Positions 1-6,115 of a stretch of 7,463 bases of DNA are shown in pieces. Below the pieces are notes generated by a model. It had not been told where the DNA came from. It did no database searches and worked only from the letters and a program-made list of their open reading frames with translations. The DNA is taken from the NCBI GenBank assembly GCA_029778935.1, contig JAKPBM010000363.1, positions 1 to 7,463 of the forward strand, in the 5' to 3' direction. Position 1 is the stretch's first letter. Each line of letters opens with the position of its first letter. The position numbers and the translations under genes are program-made. The DNA comes from Bacillota bacterium. Lineage in GTDB: Bacteria; Bacillota; Clostridia; Oscillospirales; QAMX01.

Positions 1-123
1 CACGGAAGACTCTTTGCAGCTTTGGCTCACAATCCCCGCAGGGGTAAAATCGGGAGCTTCCAGCAGCGCTTCCAGCACATGCCGCCCTATGTTGCCGAAT
101 CCATAAATCGCCGCTCTGATCAT
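1..123 (-). CDS. ddh: Probable meso-diaminopimelate dehydrogenase, N-terminal 41 residues (3' end outside window)
   Basis: The ATG at 121-123 opens a frame that runs without a stop to the window edge. The peptide begins MIRAAIYGFGNIGRHVLEAL, a Rossmann NAD(P)-binding beta-alpha unit with the glycine pattern G-F-G-N-I-G at residues 8-13, followed by a second strand (residues 27-33, TPAGIVS). This start resembles Firmicute meso-diaminopimelate D-dehydrogenases, which reductively aminate tetrahydrodipicolinate to meso-diaminopimelate with NADPH and ammonia in one step. The full family is roughly 300-330 residues, so about seven eighths is missing here. The nearby lysA, which consumes meso-diaminopimelate, supports the call. 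A GA-rich ribosome-binding candidate (AGAGGA) lies upstream but is rather far away. The gene lies 47 bases downstream of tRNA-Ser on the same strand with no clear terminator between them. Another NAD(P)-dependent dehydrogenase of the same fold, such as aspartate or homoserine dehydrogenase, cannot be excluded from 41 residues. Confidence 0.6.
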   Translation of the reverse strand, partial: MIRAAIYGFGNIGRHVLEALLEAPDFTPAGIVSQSCKESSV

Positions 124-157
124 AGGTTATCCGTTCATTCCTCTGTATAAAATCCCG

Positions 158-271
158 CCCAGGGAATAAATGGCGGAGAGAGAGGGATTCGAACCCCCGG
201 CCCTTTCGGGTCACCGGTTTTCAAGACCGGCTCTTTAAACCACTCAGACATCTCTCCTCATATTCCCTGGG
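158..271 (-). repeat. 11-base inverted repeat flanking the tRNA (leader/trailer stem)
   Basis: CCCAGGGAATA at 158-168 is the exact reverse complement of TATTCCCTGGG at 261-271. The two arms sit 2 bases and 3 bases outside the mature tRNA ends. In the minus-strand transcript the 5' leader and 3' trailer could therefore form an 11-base-pair helix almost stacked on the acceptor stem. The complementarity is seen directly; a role in precursor folding or processing is inference. Confidence 0.75.
171..257 (-). tRNA. tRNA-Ser (anticodon UGA)
   Basis: Read on the minus strand, this is a complete class II tRNA. The acceptor stem GGAGAGA pairs with TCTCTCC. The D arm is present, and the anticodon stem CCGGT/ACCGG encloses the loop CTTGAAA, giving anticodon TGA (plus-strand 221-223), which decodes UCA and other UCN serine codons. 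A long variable arm (CCC-GAAA-GGG) marks it as serine. The T arm has the loop TTCGAAT. The discriminator base is G and the CCA end is encoded. It is transcribed from a perfect consensus promoter about 57 bases upstream and probably runs on into the downstream dehydrogenase gene. Confidence 0.97.
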
Positions 272-313
272 TGAATGGCAGAGATATAAGGAAGGGGCAT
301 GAATCACTTTGAC

Positions 314-342
314 ATTATAGCATATCCCCGAAAGTATGTCAA
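314..342 (-). promoter_or_regulatory. Consensus sigma-A promoter for tRNA-Ser (and probably ddh)
   Basis: On the minus strand the -35 box is TTGACA (337-342) and the -10 box is TATAAT (314-319), with a spacer of exactly 17 bases. Both boxes match the consensus at six of six positions. Transcription would start near 307, giving a leader of about 50 bases before the tRNA. Such a strong promoter is usual for stable RNA genes. It sits 44 bases beyond the stop of the glycosidase gene, so it uncouples the tRNA from that gene. Confidence 0.93.
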
Positions 343-385
343 TCCTTCGACTGATTTTTGTCGGATAAGCGCACCCTTATCTTTT

Positions 386-1390
386 CTACATCAGCTTCCG
401 AATATGTATGGGCGGGTTTTGCAAAACGCTTAGCCCGATGCGTTCCATCCCGTCCAGCCATTCGTCCCGGGCGTTGTAGTAGACGCGCAGCTCGCCGCCG
501 ACCGTCACGCAGTCCAGCTGGTACACCAGCGCTTTCTTCCATTCCGCCATGCCGGGCAGAAGAATCGGCCCATATGGCGCCTCTTCCCATCTGATGCCGT
601 CTTGGGAGACCATCACGGCGACGGCCGAACGGGGATAGCCGTTTTCGTCCAGATAAATGGGGTTGTAAAAAGCGATAAAGCCTTCTTCCCAGCCGTACAC
701 TTTGATGGCGCCGCTTCCTAAGTTGCGGAAGGGGTTGTCCGGGTCGGGGGAAAGAATCGGCTCGTCCCGCTTTACAAAGCCGGACAAGGGCGAATCGCTT
801 TCGGCCACGCCGATGTGCAGCGGTTCAGGGTAGTTGCAGTGAGGCAGCAGCACCGACCCGCCGCTGTAGTACAGGCGGTACCGGCCGTTTGGCAGCCGCA
901 CCATGCAGGGATTGCGGACGCATTTTTCCGGCCCGACTTCCTCCCAGGGCTTGTCGACGGTGAGAATGTCCACCGGGTCGGACCATTCTTCCAGATCCTC
1001 GCTGACACGCGCCTGGATAATGTAGGCGACATTCTTGCCATAGGCGTCTTTCGGGAGGCCCTGGGCTTTCAAATCCCGCCAGATAACCTCGGAGGAGTAC
1101 AAAATCCACCGCCCGCCGTCTTTGAACAGGCAGCCCGGGCCGACGTTTATCTGCCACCGCTTGCAATAGGCCCAGGAAATCCCGTCTTCCGAGGTAAGAT
1201 GGTACAGGTACGGGATGTAGTCGTCGAAAAAGCCGTGGTAGAACATGTGCCACCGGTTGTCAAACTCGCCGGGCAGCAAGATTTGCGGGTCGCCGATGGC
1301 GTAGCGCTCCTTCTCCCCGTGGAAAAAGCCGACGAGGGGGTTTTGGGGGCAGTCTGCCCATCGGTTGGGTTGTAAATCGGGAAAACGCAT
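386..1390 (-). CDS. Predicted beta-propeller glycosidase (GH43/GH130-like fold), 334 aa
   Basis: The protein resembles the five-bladed beta-propeller glycosidases and glycoside phosphorylases (GH43, GH32/68, GH117 and GH130 type), which cut or phosphorolyse oligosaccharides. Visible support includes three spaced S-x-D-x-x-x-W motifs typical of propeller blades (residues 67-73, 130-136 and 262-268). A G-D-P-Q motif at 33-36 has an Asp where many of these families place a catalytic acid. There are also an R-N-P-C-M motif at 159-163, a Y-Y-S-G-G turn at 174-178 and G-S-G-A-I-K at 225-230. No signal peptide or membrane segment is seen, so a cytoplasmic enzyme is likely, perhaps acting on imported sugars. 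The start at 1388-1390 is chosen because GGAGGT lies 5 bases upstream; the longer open frame to 1681 is low-complexity and runs into the lysA terminator. It ends with TAG. No transporter or regulator lies beside it, so the substrate is unknown. Family placement is inference. Confidence 0.88.
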   Translation of the reverse strand: MRFPDLQPNRWADCPQNPLVGFFHGEKERYAIGDPQILLPGEFDNRWHMFYHGFFDDYIPYLYHLTSEDGISWAYCKRWQINVGPGCLFKDGGRWILYSSEVIWRDLKAQGLPKDAYGKNVAYIIQARVSEDLEEWSDPVDILTVDKPWEEVGPEKCVRNPCMVRLPNGRYRLYYSGGSVLLPHCNYPEPLHIGVAESDSPLSGFVKRDEPILSPDPDNPFRNLGSGAIKVYGWEEGFIAFYNPIYLDENGYPRSAVAVMVSQDGIRWEEAPYGPILLPGMAEWKKALVYQLDCVTVGGELRVYYNARDEWLDGMERIGLSVLQNPPIHIRKLM

Positions 1391-1680
1391 CGCGCACCTC
1401 CAAATTTTGGGCAGAAACGCCCGTTGGCCGTCCTCCTGCCGGCGGAATCCGCTAATCCGCCGTGCCGGGGAAAAGGAAAATCTTGAAATCCGCCGGATTC
1501 GGCATGCAAACCGCCCTATTGGGCGGATAAATCGCCTAATATTGGCGGCGGTTTGCCCGGAATCCAGGTAATTTGCAGGCGCACGCAAAGAACAGGCTTC
1601 CGCGCTGCGCGCTTTTCCGCCCAATCCCGGCAAAAGCCGGCGCGCCACGGCTATCTTATCACACCCGCCGGAAAAACACA
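1391..1680. other. Gene-free, hairpin-rich leader region of the glycosidase gene
   Basis: About 290 bases with no credible gene. It holds several inverted repeats: GGCGGA/TCCGCC at 1441-1461, AATCCG-C-CGGATT at 1487-1499, and CCGCCC-TATT-GGGCGG at 1511-1526. The last is nested in a larger GCAAACCGCC (1506-1515) / GGCGGTTTGC (1547-1556) pair. There is also CCGGC-AAAA-GCCGG at 1627-1640. The heptamer AATCCGC occurs three times (1446-1452, 1454-1460, 1487-1493). The only other clear element is the glycosidase ribosome-binding site, GGAGGT, just before the start. No good promoter was found. Confidence 0.6.
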
Positions 1681-1706
1681 AGCACCGGGCCGATTGGCCC
1701 GGTGCT
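1669..1706 (-). terminator. Intrinsic terminator of lysA
   Basis: AGCACCGGGCC (1681-1691) pairs perfectly with GGCCCGGTGCT (1696-1706) around a 4-base loop. On the minus strand the 11-base-pair hairpin is followed by TGTGTTTTT. It starts 10 bases past the lysA stop. On the plus strand the hairpin is also followed by CTTTTT, so it could stop transcription in both directions. Confidence 0.88.
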
Positions 1707-1716
1707 CTTTTTCTGC

Positions 1717-3015
1717 TTACAGGTCGTTCCGCATCACGTCGGCGTAGGTTTCCGCCTTGACGACGACCCGGTCGGTCCCGTCCTTGATCATGACGATGGC
1801 CGGCCGCGGAATCCGGTTGTAGTTGGAGGACATGGAGTAGTTGTAGGCGCCGGTGGTCATGACGGCCACGATGTCGCCTCTCTGGCAGGGCTGCAGCTTC
1901 GTGTGCTCCTGAATCAGGTCGCCGCTTTCGCAGCAGCGGCCGGCGATGGTGACCACCTGATCCGCCGGCAAATTGGCCTTATTGGCGACCACCGCCGTGT
2001 ACTTGGACTGGTACAGCGCATAGCGGGGGTTGTCCGTCATGCCGCCGTCGACAATGACGAAGGTGCGGATGCCGGGGATGTGCTTGACGCTGCCGACGGT
2101 ATAGAGGGTGATGCCCGCGTTGCCCACAATGGAGCGGCCCGGCTCAATAACGATATACGGCAGGGGGAAGGAAAGCTTCGCCGCCACTTCCTTCATGGCG
2201 CCGGCAATTCTCCGCATGTACTCGCCGTAGGGCAGCACCACGTCGCTCTCTACATAGCGGCTGCCAAAGCCGCCGCCCATGTTGAGTTCCGTCAGCGTCA
2301 GGCCCGTTTCGTCCCGCACCTGGGCCAAAAAGCCGATCATAAGCTCCGCCGTATGGGCAAAGGGCGCTTCGTCAAAAATCTGGGAGCCGATGTGGCAGTG
2401 CATACCTTTTAGCGCGATATTGGGCATGGCCGCCGCCTTTTTGGCCGCCTGCAGCGCCTCGCCTGTTTCCAGGGTGAAACCGAATTTCGAGTCGTTCTGC
2501 CCCGTCATGATGAAGCTGTGGGTGTGGGCGTCAACGCCGGGCGTTATGCGCAGGTAGATGTTGGCGGTGACGTTCCTCGCTTTCGCCATGGCGGAAAGGG
2601 CTTCCAGCTCTTCCCCGTTGTCCACGATGATGCGGCCGACGCCGTAGTCCAGCGCCATGGCCAGCTCGTCCTCGGTTTTGAAGTTGCCGTGGAAGTAGAG
2701 CCGTTCGGGCGGGAACCCCGCCTGGATGGCCGTGTACAGCTCGCCGCCGGACACCACGTCCGCCCCGCAGCCTTCCTCTTTAACGATTTCGTAGATGGCT
2801 TTGAAAGCGCAGGCCTTGCTGGCGAAAGCGACCATGCCGCCGTTTTCGTAGTTTTCGTCGATGGATTTTTTATAGTCACGCAGCGCGCCGCGGATACTGG
2901 CCTCGTCCATGACATACAGGGGCGTGCCGTATTTTTCAGCCAGGTACACCGTGTCCACGCCGCCGATAGTCAGATGCCCTTTTTCGTTTACGCTTAAACT
3001 GTCCGATACAAACAT
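1717..3015 (-). CDS. lysA: Diaminopimelate decarboxylase
   Basis: LysA removes CO2 from meso-diaminopimelate to give L-lysine, the last step of the DAP pathway, in the cytoplasm with pyridoxal phosphate. The 432 residues match the usual family length. Motifs appear in the expected order: the PLP lysine K67 in F-A-S-K-A (64-68), H-I-G-S-Q at 208-212, the phosphate-binding G-G-G-F-G at 247-251, E-P-G-R-S at 291-295, D-G-G-M at 323-326, the active-site C-E-S-G-D at 362-366, and the late T-T-G-A-Y at 387-391. The ATG at 3013-3015 has GGAGG (3023-3027) a few bases upstream. The gene stands alone between its own promoter (3066-3094) and terminator (1669-1706). The expected leader is about 45 bases, too short for a lysine riboswitch. 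Together with the probable diaminopimelate dehydrogenase at the window's left end it brackets meso-diaminopimelate. Confidence 0.97.
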   Translation of the reverse strand: MFVSDSLSVNEKGHLTIGGVDTVYLAEKYGTPLYVMDEASIRGALRDYKKSIDENYENGGMVAFASKACAFKAIYEIVKEEGCGADVVSGGELYTAIQAGFPPERLYFHGNFKTEDELAMALDYGVGRIIVDNGEELEALSAMAKARNVTANIYLRITPGVDAHTHSFIMTGQNDSKFGFTLETGEALQAAKKAAAMPNIALKGMHCHIGSQIFDEAPFAHTAELMIGFLAQVRDETGLTLTELNMGGGFGSRYVESDVVLPYGEYMRRIAGAMKEVAAKLSFPLPYIVIEPGRSIVGNAGITLYTVGSVKHIPGIRTFVIVDGGMTDNPRYALYQSKYTAVVANKANLPADQVVTIAGRCCESGDLIQEHTKLQPCQRGDIVAVMTTGAYNYSMSSNYNRIPRPAIVMIKDGTDRVVVKAETYADVMRNDL

Positions 3016-3065
3016 CCGGTTTCCTCCGTTCTCAGGGGTCCAGGCCCTATGAGCGCTTTCTCATT

Positions 3066-3094
3066 ATTATACAGTTCTCCCGTATTTTTCGCAA
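3066..3094 (-). promoter_or_regulatory. Promoter of lysA
   Basis: On the minus strand the -10 box is TATAAT (3066-3071), six of six. The -35 box is TTGCGA (3089-3094), four of six. The spacer is 17 bases. Transcription would start near 3059, about 45 bases before the lysA ATG. An inverted repeat covers the -35 box and half of the spacer. Confidence 0.82.
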
Positions 3095-3099
3095 TACGG
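3080..3099. repeat. Inverted repeat over the lysA -35 region (operator-like)
   Basis: CCGTATT (3080-3086) and AATACGG (3093-3099) are exact reverse complements separated by 6 bases. The repeat spans the whole -35 box, a typical place for a repressor operator. It may equally be a chance palindrome; no matching regulator is in the window. Confidence 0.5.
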
Positions 3100-3137
3100 A
3101 AAGGTATTAAAATAAATAATTTGTATAATTATACCCT

Positions 3138-3156
3138 CCCCGGCCCTTTGCCGGGG
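3138..3156. other. GC-rich hairpin in the folD-lysA gap
   Basis: CCCCGGC (3138-3144) pairs with GCCGGGG (3150-3156) around a 5-base loop. Neither strand has a T run after it, so it does not look like an intrinsic terminator. A second TATAAT-like sequence lies on its lysA side (3124-3133, within the palindrome TATAATTATA) but has no convincing -35 box. Confidence 0.45.
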
Positions 3157-3177
3157 GCCTTACTTATGTAACACGAC

Positions 3178-3216
3178 AAAAAGGCGGCAAGCGCTTACAG
3201 TTGCTTGCCGCCTTTT
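3178..3216 (-). terminator. Intrinsic terminator of the lgt-folD unit
   Basis: AAAAGGCGGCAAGC (3179-3192) pairs with GCTTGCCGCCTTTT (3203-3216), a 14-base-pair stem with a 10-base loop. On the minus strand it ends in TTTTTG. It lies about 20 bases after the folD stop. Confidence 0.92.
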
Positions 3217-3235
3217 GCGGTATTTTCGCGGTTTT

Positions 3236-4087
3236 TCAGATTTTCGCGGCCAGTTTCGCCGCTTTCAACGTGTTATCCAGCAGCATGGCCCGGGTCATGG
3301 GGCCGACGCCGCCGGGGGCGGGCGTTATGTAGGAAGCGATTTTCTCCACGGCGGCGAAGTCCACGTCGCCGGTGAGCTTGCCCTCGTCGTTGACATTCAT
3401 GCCCACGTCGATGACCACCGCCCCGGGCTTGACCATGTCCGCCGTAATGAAGTTGACTTTGCCCACGGCGCAGACCAGGATGTCCGCCCGGCGGGTAATC
3501 TCCGCCAGGTTCACCGTCTTCGAGTGGCACATGGTCACCGTGCCGTTGGCGTGAAGCAGCAGCATGGCCTGAGGCTTGCCCACGATATTCGAGCGGCCCA
3601 CCACCACGCACTCCCGCCCTTCCACGGGGATGCTGTAGGCTTCCAGCAGCTTCATGACCCCCGCCGGCGTGCAGGGGGCGAAAGTGTACTTGCCCTGCAT
3701 GACGCGGCCGACATTTTCGGGGTGGAAAGCGTCCACGTCCTTATCCGGCGAAATGGCCGTGATGACGCGGGCGGCGGACAGCCCCTTGGGCAGCGGCAGC
3801 TGCACCAGAATGCCGTGCACCGAGGGGTCGGCGTTGAGTTTCGCGATTAAACCTAACAGTTCCGCCTCGGACGTGGTCGCCGGGAGGGCGTATTTGATGC
3901 TTTTGATGCCGCACTCGGCGCAGTCTTTTTCCTTGTTGTTCACGTAGAAGCAGGAAGCCGGGTCGTCCCCTACTAAAATGACTGCCAGGCAGGGGTGCAC
4001 CCCCTGCTCCTTCAGCCGGGCGACCTCCTCTTTGATCTGCTGCCGCAGGCGGGCCGCCAGCGCTTTTCCGTCAATGATTACTGCCAT
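3236..4087 (-). CDS. folD: Bifunctional methylenetetrahydrofolate dehydrogenase / methenyltetrahydrofolate cyclohydrolase
   Basis: FolD interconverts 5,10-methylene-, 5,10-methenyl- and 10-formyl-tetrahydrofolate, usually with NADP, and feeds one-carbon units to purine and formyl-methionine synthesis. The 283 residues match the family length. The catalytic S-x-x-Y-x-x-x-K pattern is seen at 45-52 (Y48, K52), followed by [14 protein letters not shown] is at 96-100, the nucleotide-binding G-R-S-N-I-V-G-K-P at 164-172, and the C-terminal [10 protein letters not shown] at 256-265. The ATG at 4085-4087 has a strong AAGGAG site. That site overlaps the TAA stop of lgt (4099-4101), so the two genes are 11 bases apart and probably translationally coupled. 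A TGA stop is followed by a strong terminator. Confidence 0.98.
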   Translation of the reverse strand: MAVIIDGKALAARLRQQIKEEVARLKEQGVHPCLAVILVGDDPASCFYVNNKEKDCAECGIKSIKYALPATTSEAELLGLIAKLNADPSVHGILVQLPLPKGLSAARVITAISPDKDVDAFHPENVGRVMQGKYTFAPCTPAGVMKLLEAYSIPVEGRECVVVGRSNIVGKPQAMLLLHANGTVTMCHSKTVNLAEITRRADILVCAVGKVNFITADMVKPGAVVIDVGMNVNDEGKLTGDVDFAAVEKIASYITPAPGGVGPMTRAMLLDNTLKAAKLAAKI

Positions 4088-4098
4088 GCAAAAACTCC

Positions 4099-5103
4099 TT
4101 ACGCGTTGTCGATATCGGTTCCGCTTTTTTCCTCCGGTTTATCGGCTTCAGCCGTTTCCGCCTTCTGCCCCGCGTCTTCGCTAACCGCTTCTTCCGAAGG
4201 CTCTTCCGAAACCGTTTCAGCCGTCTCCGTCACGGACTCAGCCTCTTTTTTAGCGGAGCCGGACATGAACTTGGCGGCTTCCTCAGCGGAAAGAAGCTCA
4301 ATCGGCTCCTCTGCGGTGGAGAAGAGGAAGCGGTAGGCCAGAATGCCCAGCGCCACCAGCGCGGACAGGAACCCCACCAGCTGGGACGTTTTCAGCCCCG
4401 AATCAAACAGGTACAAAATGTCCTGCTGGTCGCGGATGCCTTCCAGAAGGCCGCGGCCGATGCCGTACCACGCCACGTAGCTCCAGAAAATCTGGCCGTA
4501 GAACCGGCGGCGCTTGGCCATAAAGTGGAACAGGACAAACCCAAGGCCGCACCAGAGGAATTCATAGAAAAACAGCGGGTGCACGGCGCCTGACGTTTTG
4601 CCCACGATCACCATGCCCCAGGGCAGGTTCGTCTGGACGCCGAAGACTTCGCCGTTGACGAAGTTGCCCCAGCGGCCGATAGCCTGTCCGATGAGAAGGC
4701 CCAGGGCGCCCAGGTCAAACATGTTCATGGTGTTGATTTTTCTGACTTTGGTGAAAACCAGCGCCGCCAGCACGGCGAAAAGAATCGCGCCGTAGATGGC
4801 AATGCCGCCTTCCCAGATATACAAAGCCCGGATGGGGTCGTTCTTATACTGGTCCCACGCGAAAACCACGTAATACAGACGGGCGCCGATAATGGAAACC
4901 GGCGTAGCCACCAAAAGCATGTCAATCAGGCTGTCCTGATGGATGCCGAACCTGGGGCAGCGCTTCAGTCCGTACCAGACGGCCAGCCCGAACCCGATAG
5001 CGACAATCAGGCCGTACCAGCGGATGGCAAAATTCCCGATAGAGATAAGCTCCGGGTTGATGTTCAGGTCAATCCCCAATCCGGGAAATTGGATGTGCTT
5101 CAT
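4099..5103 (-). CDS. lgt: Prolipoprotein diacylglyceryl transferase with acidic C-terminal tail
   Basis: Lgt moves a diacylglyceryl group from phosphatidylglycerol to the lipobox cysteine of prelipoproteins in the cytoplasmic membrane, the first step of lipoprotein maturation. Several hydrophobic segments are visible (about 20-45, 58-80, 99-119, 130-142, 177-195, 205-215, 240-262), as in the seven-helix family. The Lgt signature [13 protein letters not shown] is at 143-155, H-P-L-F-F-Y-E at 175-181, and G-R-G-L-L-E-G-I-R at 216-224. In the G-G-x-x-x-H-G motif known from E. coli (His103), this protein has Tyr104. Residues 264-334 form a Glu/Ala/Ser-rich acidic tail, which makes the protein longer than the usual 260-290 residues. 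The ATG at 5101-5103 has an AGGGAGGA site upstream. It is the first gene of an lgt-folD unit with its own promoter. Confidence 0.97.
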   Translation of the reverse strand: MKHIQFPGLGIDLNINPELISIGNFAIRWYGLIVAIGFGLAVWYGLKRCPRFGIHQDSLIDMLLVATPVSIIGARLYYVVFAWDQYKNDPIRALYIWEGGIAIYGAILFAVLAALVFTKVRKINTMNMFDLGALGLLIGQAIGRWGNFVNGEVFGVQTNLPWGMVIVGKTSGAVHPLFFYEFLWCGLGFVLFHFMAKRRRFYGQIFWSYVAWYGIGRGLLEGIRDQQDILYLFDSGLKTSQLVGFLSALVALGILAYRFLFSTAEEPIELLSAEEAAKFMSGSAKKEAESVTETAETVSEEPSEEAVSEDAGQKAETAEADKPEEKSGTDIDNA

Positions 5104-5146
5104 AGAGCGGCTTCCTCCCTAAGTTCATTTGTACCAAGTCTTTGTA

Positions 5147-5175
5147 ATTATAACACACTTCCGGGCAAAAGTTAA
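5147..5175 (-). promoter_or_regulatory. Promoter of lgt-folD
   Basis: On the minus strand the -10 box is TATAAT (5147-5152), six of six. The -35 box is TTAACT (5170-5175), four of six. The spacer is 17 bases. It lies in the 95-base gap after the fumarase gene and would start transcription about 37 bases before the lgt ATG. Confidence 0.8.
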
Positions 5176-5198
5176 CCATCTTTTCCCTGCCAGACGCC

Positions 5199-6041
5199 TT
5201 AAAGGGTGATTTCCGCATGGCGCGCCGCGTGGCAGCCCATGTTCACCGCCACGGGCAGGCCCGCAATATGCGTCGGGTACGTTTCAATGGCCGCGCCCAG
5301 CGCCGTCGCATACCCGCCCATGCCCTGGGGGCCGACGCCCGTGCGGTTAAGGCGTTTGAGCAGTTCTTCCTCCATTTCGGCGTAGAAAGGGTGGGGGTGC
5401 CGTTTGTCCAGAGGCCTTGTCAGCGCCCGCTTGGCTATCAGGGCGGCCATCTCCATCGTCCCGCCGATGCCCACACCCACGGTCACCGGCGGGCAGGGGT
5501 TGCCGCCGGCGGTTTTGACCGTTTCCACGACGAAGTCAATAATATCCTCTTTCGTTGCCGCGGGGGTGAACATTCTGACCGCGCTCATGTTCTCGCTGCC
5601 AAAGCCCTTGGGCACCGCCAGAATGCGCACCCTGTTCCCTTCGACGATGCGCAGATGGAGTATGGCCGGCGTGTTGTCGTTGGTGTTTTCCCGAAGCAGC
5701 GGGTCTTTGACGACGGATTTGCGCAGATACCCTTCCTCATACGCTCTGGCAACGCCCCGGTTGACCGCCGTTTCCAGAAGGTCGCCCGTTAAGTGCACTT
5801 CCTGACCCAAATCGATAAACACCACGGCCATGCCCGTATCCTGGCAGACGGGTAAGCCCGTTTCCTCGGCCGCAGCAAAGTTTTCGCAAAGCTGGGACAA
5901 AAGCACCTTCGCTCTGGGGTGTTCTTCCTTCCCGTGCGCATCCTGCAAGGCCCGCTTTACGTCTTCCGGCAGGTACCTGTTGGCTTTTATAAAGAGATCC
6001 CGCACGGCGTTTTCGATTTCTTTCGTGTCAATAACCCGCAT
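5199..6041 (-). CDS. fumA: Class I (iron-sulfur) fumarate hydratase, alpha subunit
   Basis: This is the alpha (N-terminal domain) subunit of the two-subunit, oxygen-sensitive [4Fe-4S] hydro-lyases that interconvert fumarate and L-malate. L(+)-tartrate dehydratase alpha (TtdA) is a close relative and cannot be ruled out. It has 280 residues, the usual subunit length. Three cysteines sit in the expected cluster contexts: C66 in V-C-Q-D-T-G, C183 in N-P-C-P-P and C270 in N-M-G-C-H. The family's R-E-N-T-N-D-N-T-P-A (117-126) and P-K-G-F-G-S-E-N-M-S (144-153) are intact. The start at 6039-6041 is chosen because the family begins here, with a modest GCGGGA ribosome site; upstream in-frame ATGs lack one. 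The beta subunit, normally the next gene, is absent: lgt follows with its own promoter. No clear promoter or terminator was found for this gene. Confidence 0.93.
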   Translation of the reverse strand: MRVIDTKEIENAVRDLFIKANRYLPEDVKRALQDAHGKEEHPRAKVLLSQLCENFAAAEETGLPVCQDTGMAVVFIDLGQEVHLTGDLLETAVNRGVARAYEEGYLRKSVVKDPLLRENTNDNTPAILHLRIVEGNRVRILAVPKGFGSENMSAVRMFTPAATKEDIIDFVVETVKTAGGNPCPPVTVGVGIGGTMEMAALIAKRALTRPLDKRHPHPFYAEMEEELLKRLNRTGVGPQGMGGYATALGAAIETYPTHIAGLPVAVNMGCHAARHAEITL

Positions 6042-6115
6042 ATTCTTCCCGCTTTCGTAAGATTTTCTCGACATGATTCGTGAAATTTTGAACGGGGGCT
6101 GTGTTATGATAATCC

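Noticed and set aside
364..381. Hairpin GATAAG/CTTATC after the glycosidase stop as a terminator
   Set aside because: Only six weak base pairs, and no T run follows on the minus strand. On the plus strand there is a short T run but no gene to terminate.
1391..1681. N-terminal extension of the glycosidase frame by about 97 residues
   Set aside because: The extension is Arg/Pro-rich, lies over hairpins and reaches the lysA terminator, while a strong GGAGGT site marks the ATG at 1390.
1653..1681. Minus-strand promoter for the glycosidase (TTGTGT and TAAGAT, 17-base spacer)
   Set aside because: Both boxes are poor, and the -35 box lies in the T run of the lysA terminator. Possible but not supportable.
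1573..2412. Long plus-strand open frame of 279 codons opposite lysA
   Set aside because: Opposite-strand shadow of a GC-rich gene: His/Val/Asp-rich composition, no family motif, no ribosome site. The same holds for 815-1375, 3215-3850 and 5217-5792.
3016..3178. Lysine riboswitch (L-box) before lysA
   Set aside because: The promoter leaves a leader of only about 45 bases, and the upstream sequence shows one short hairpin and AT-rich stretches rather than the multi-helix L-box.
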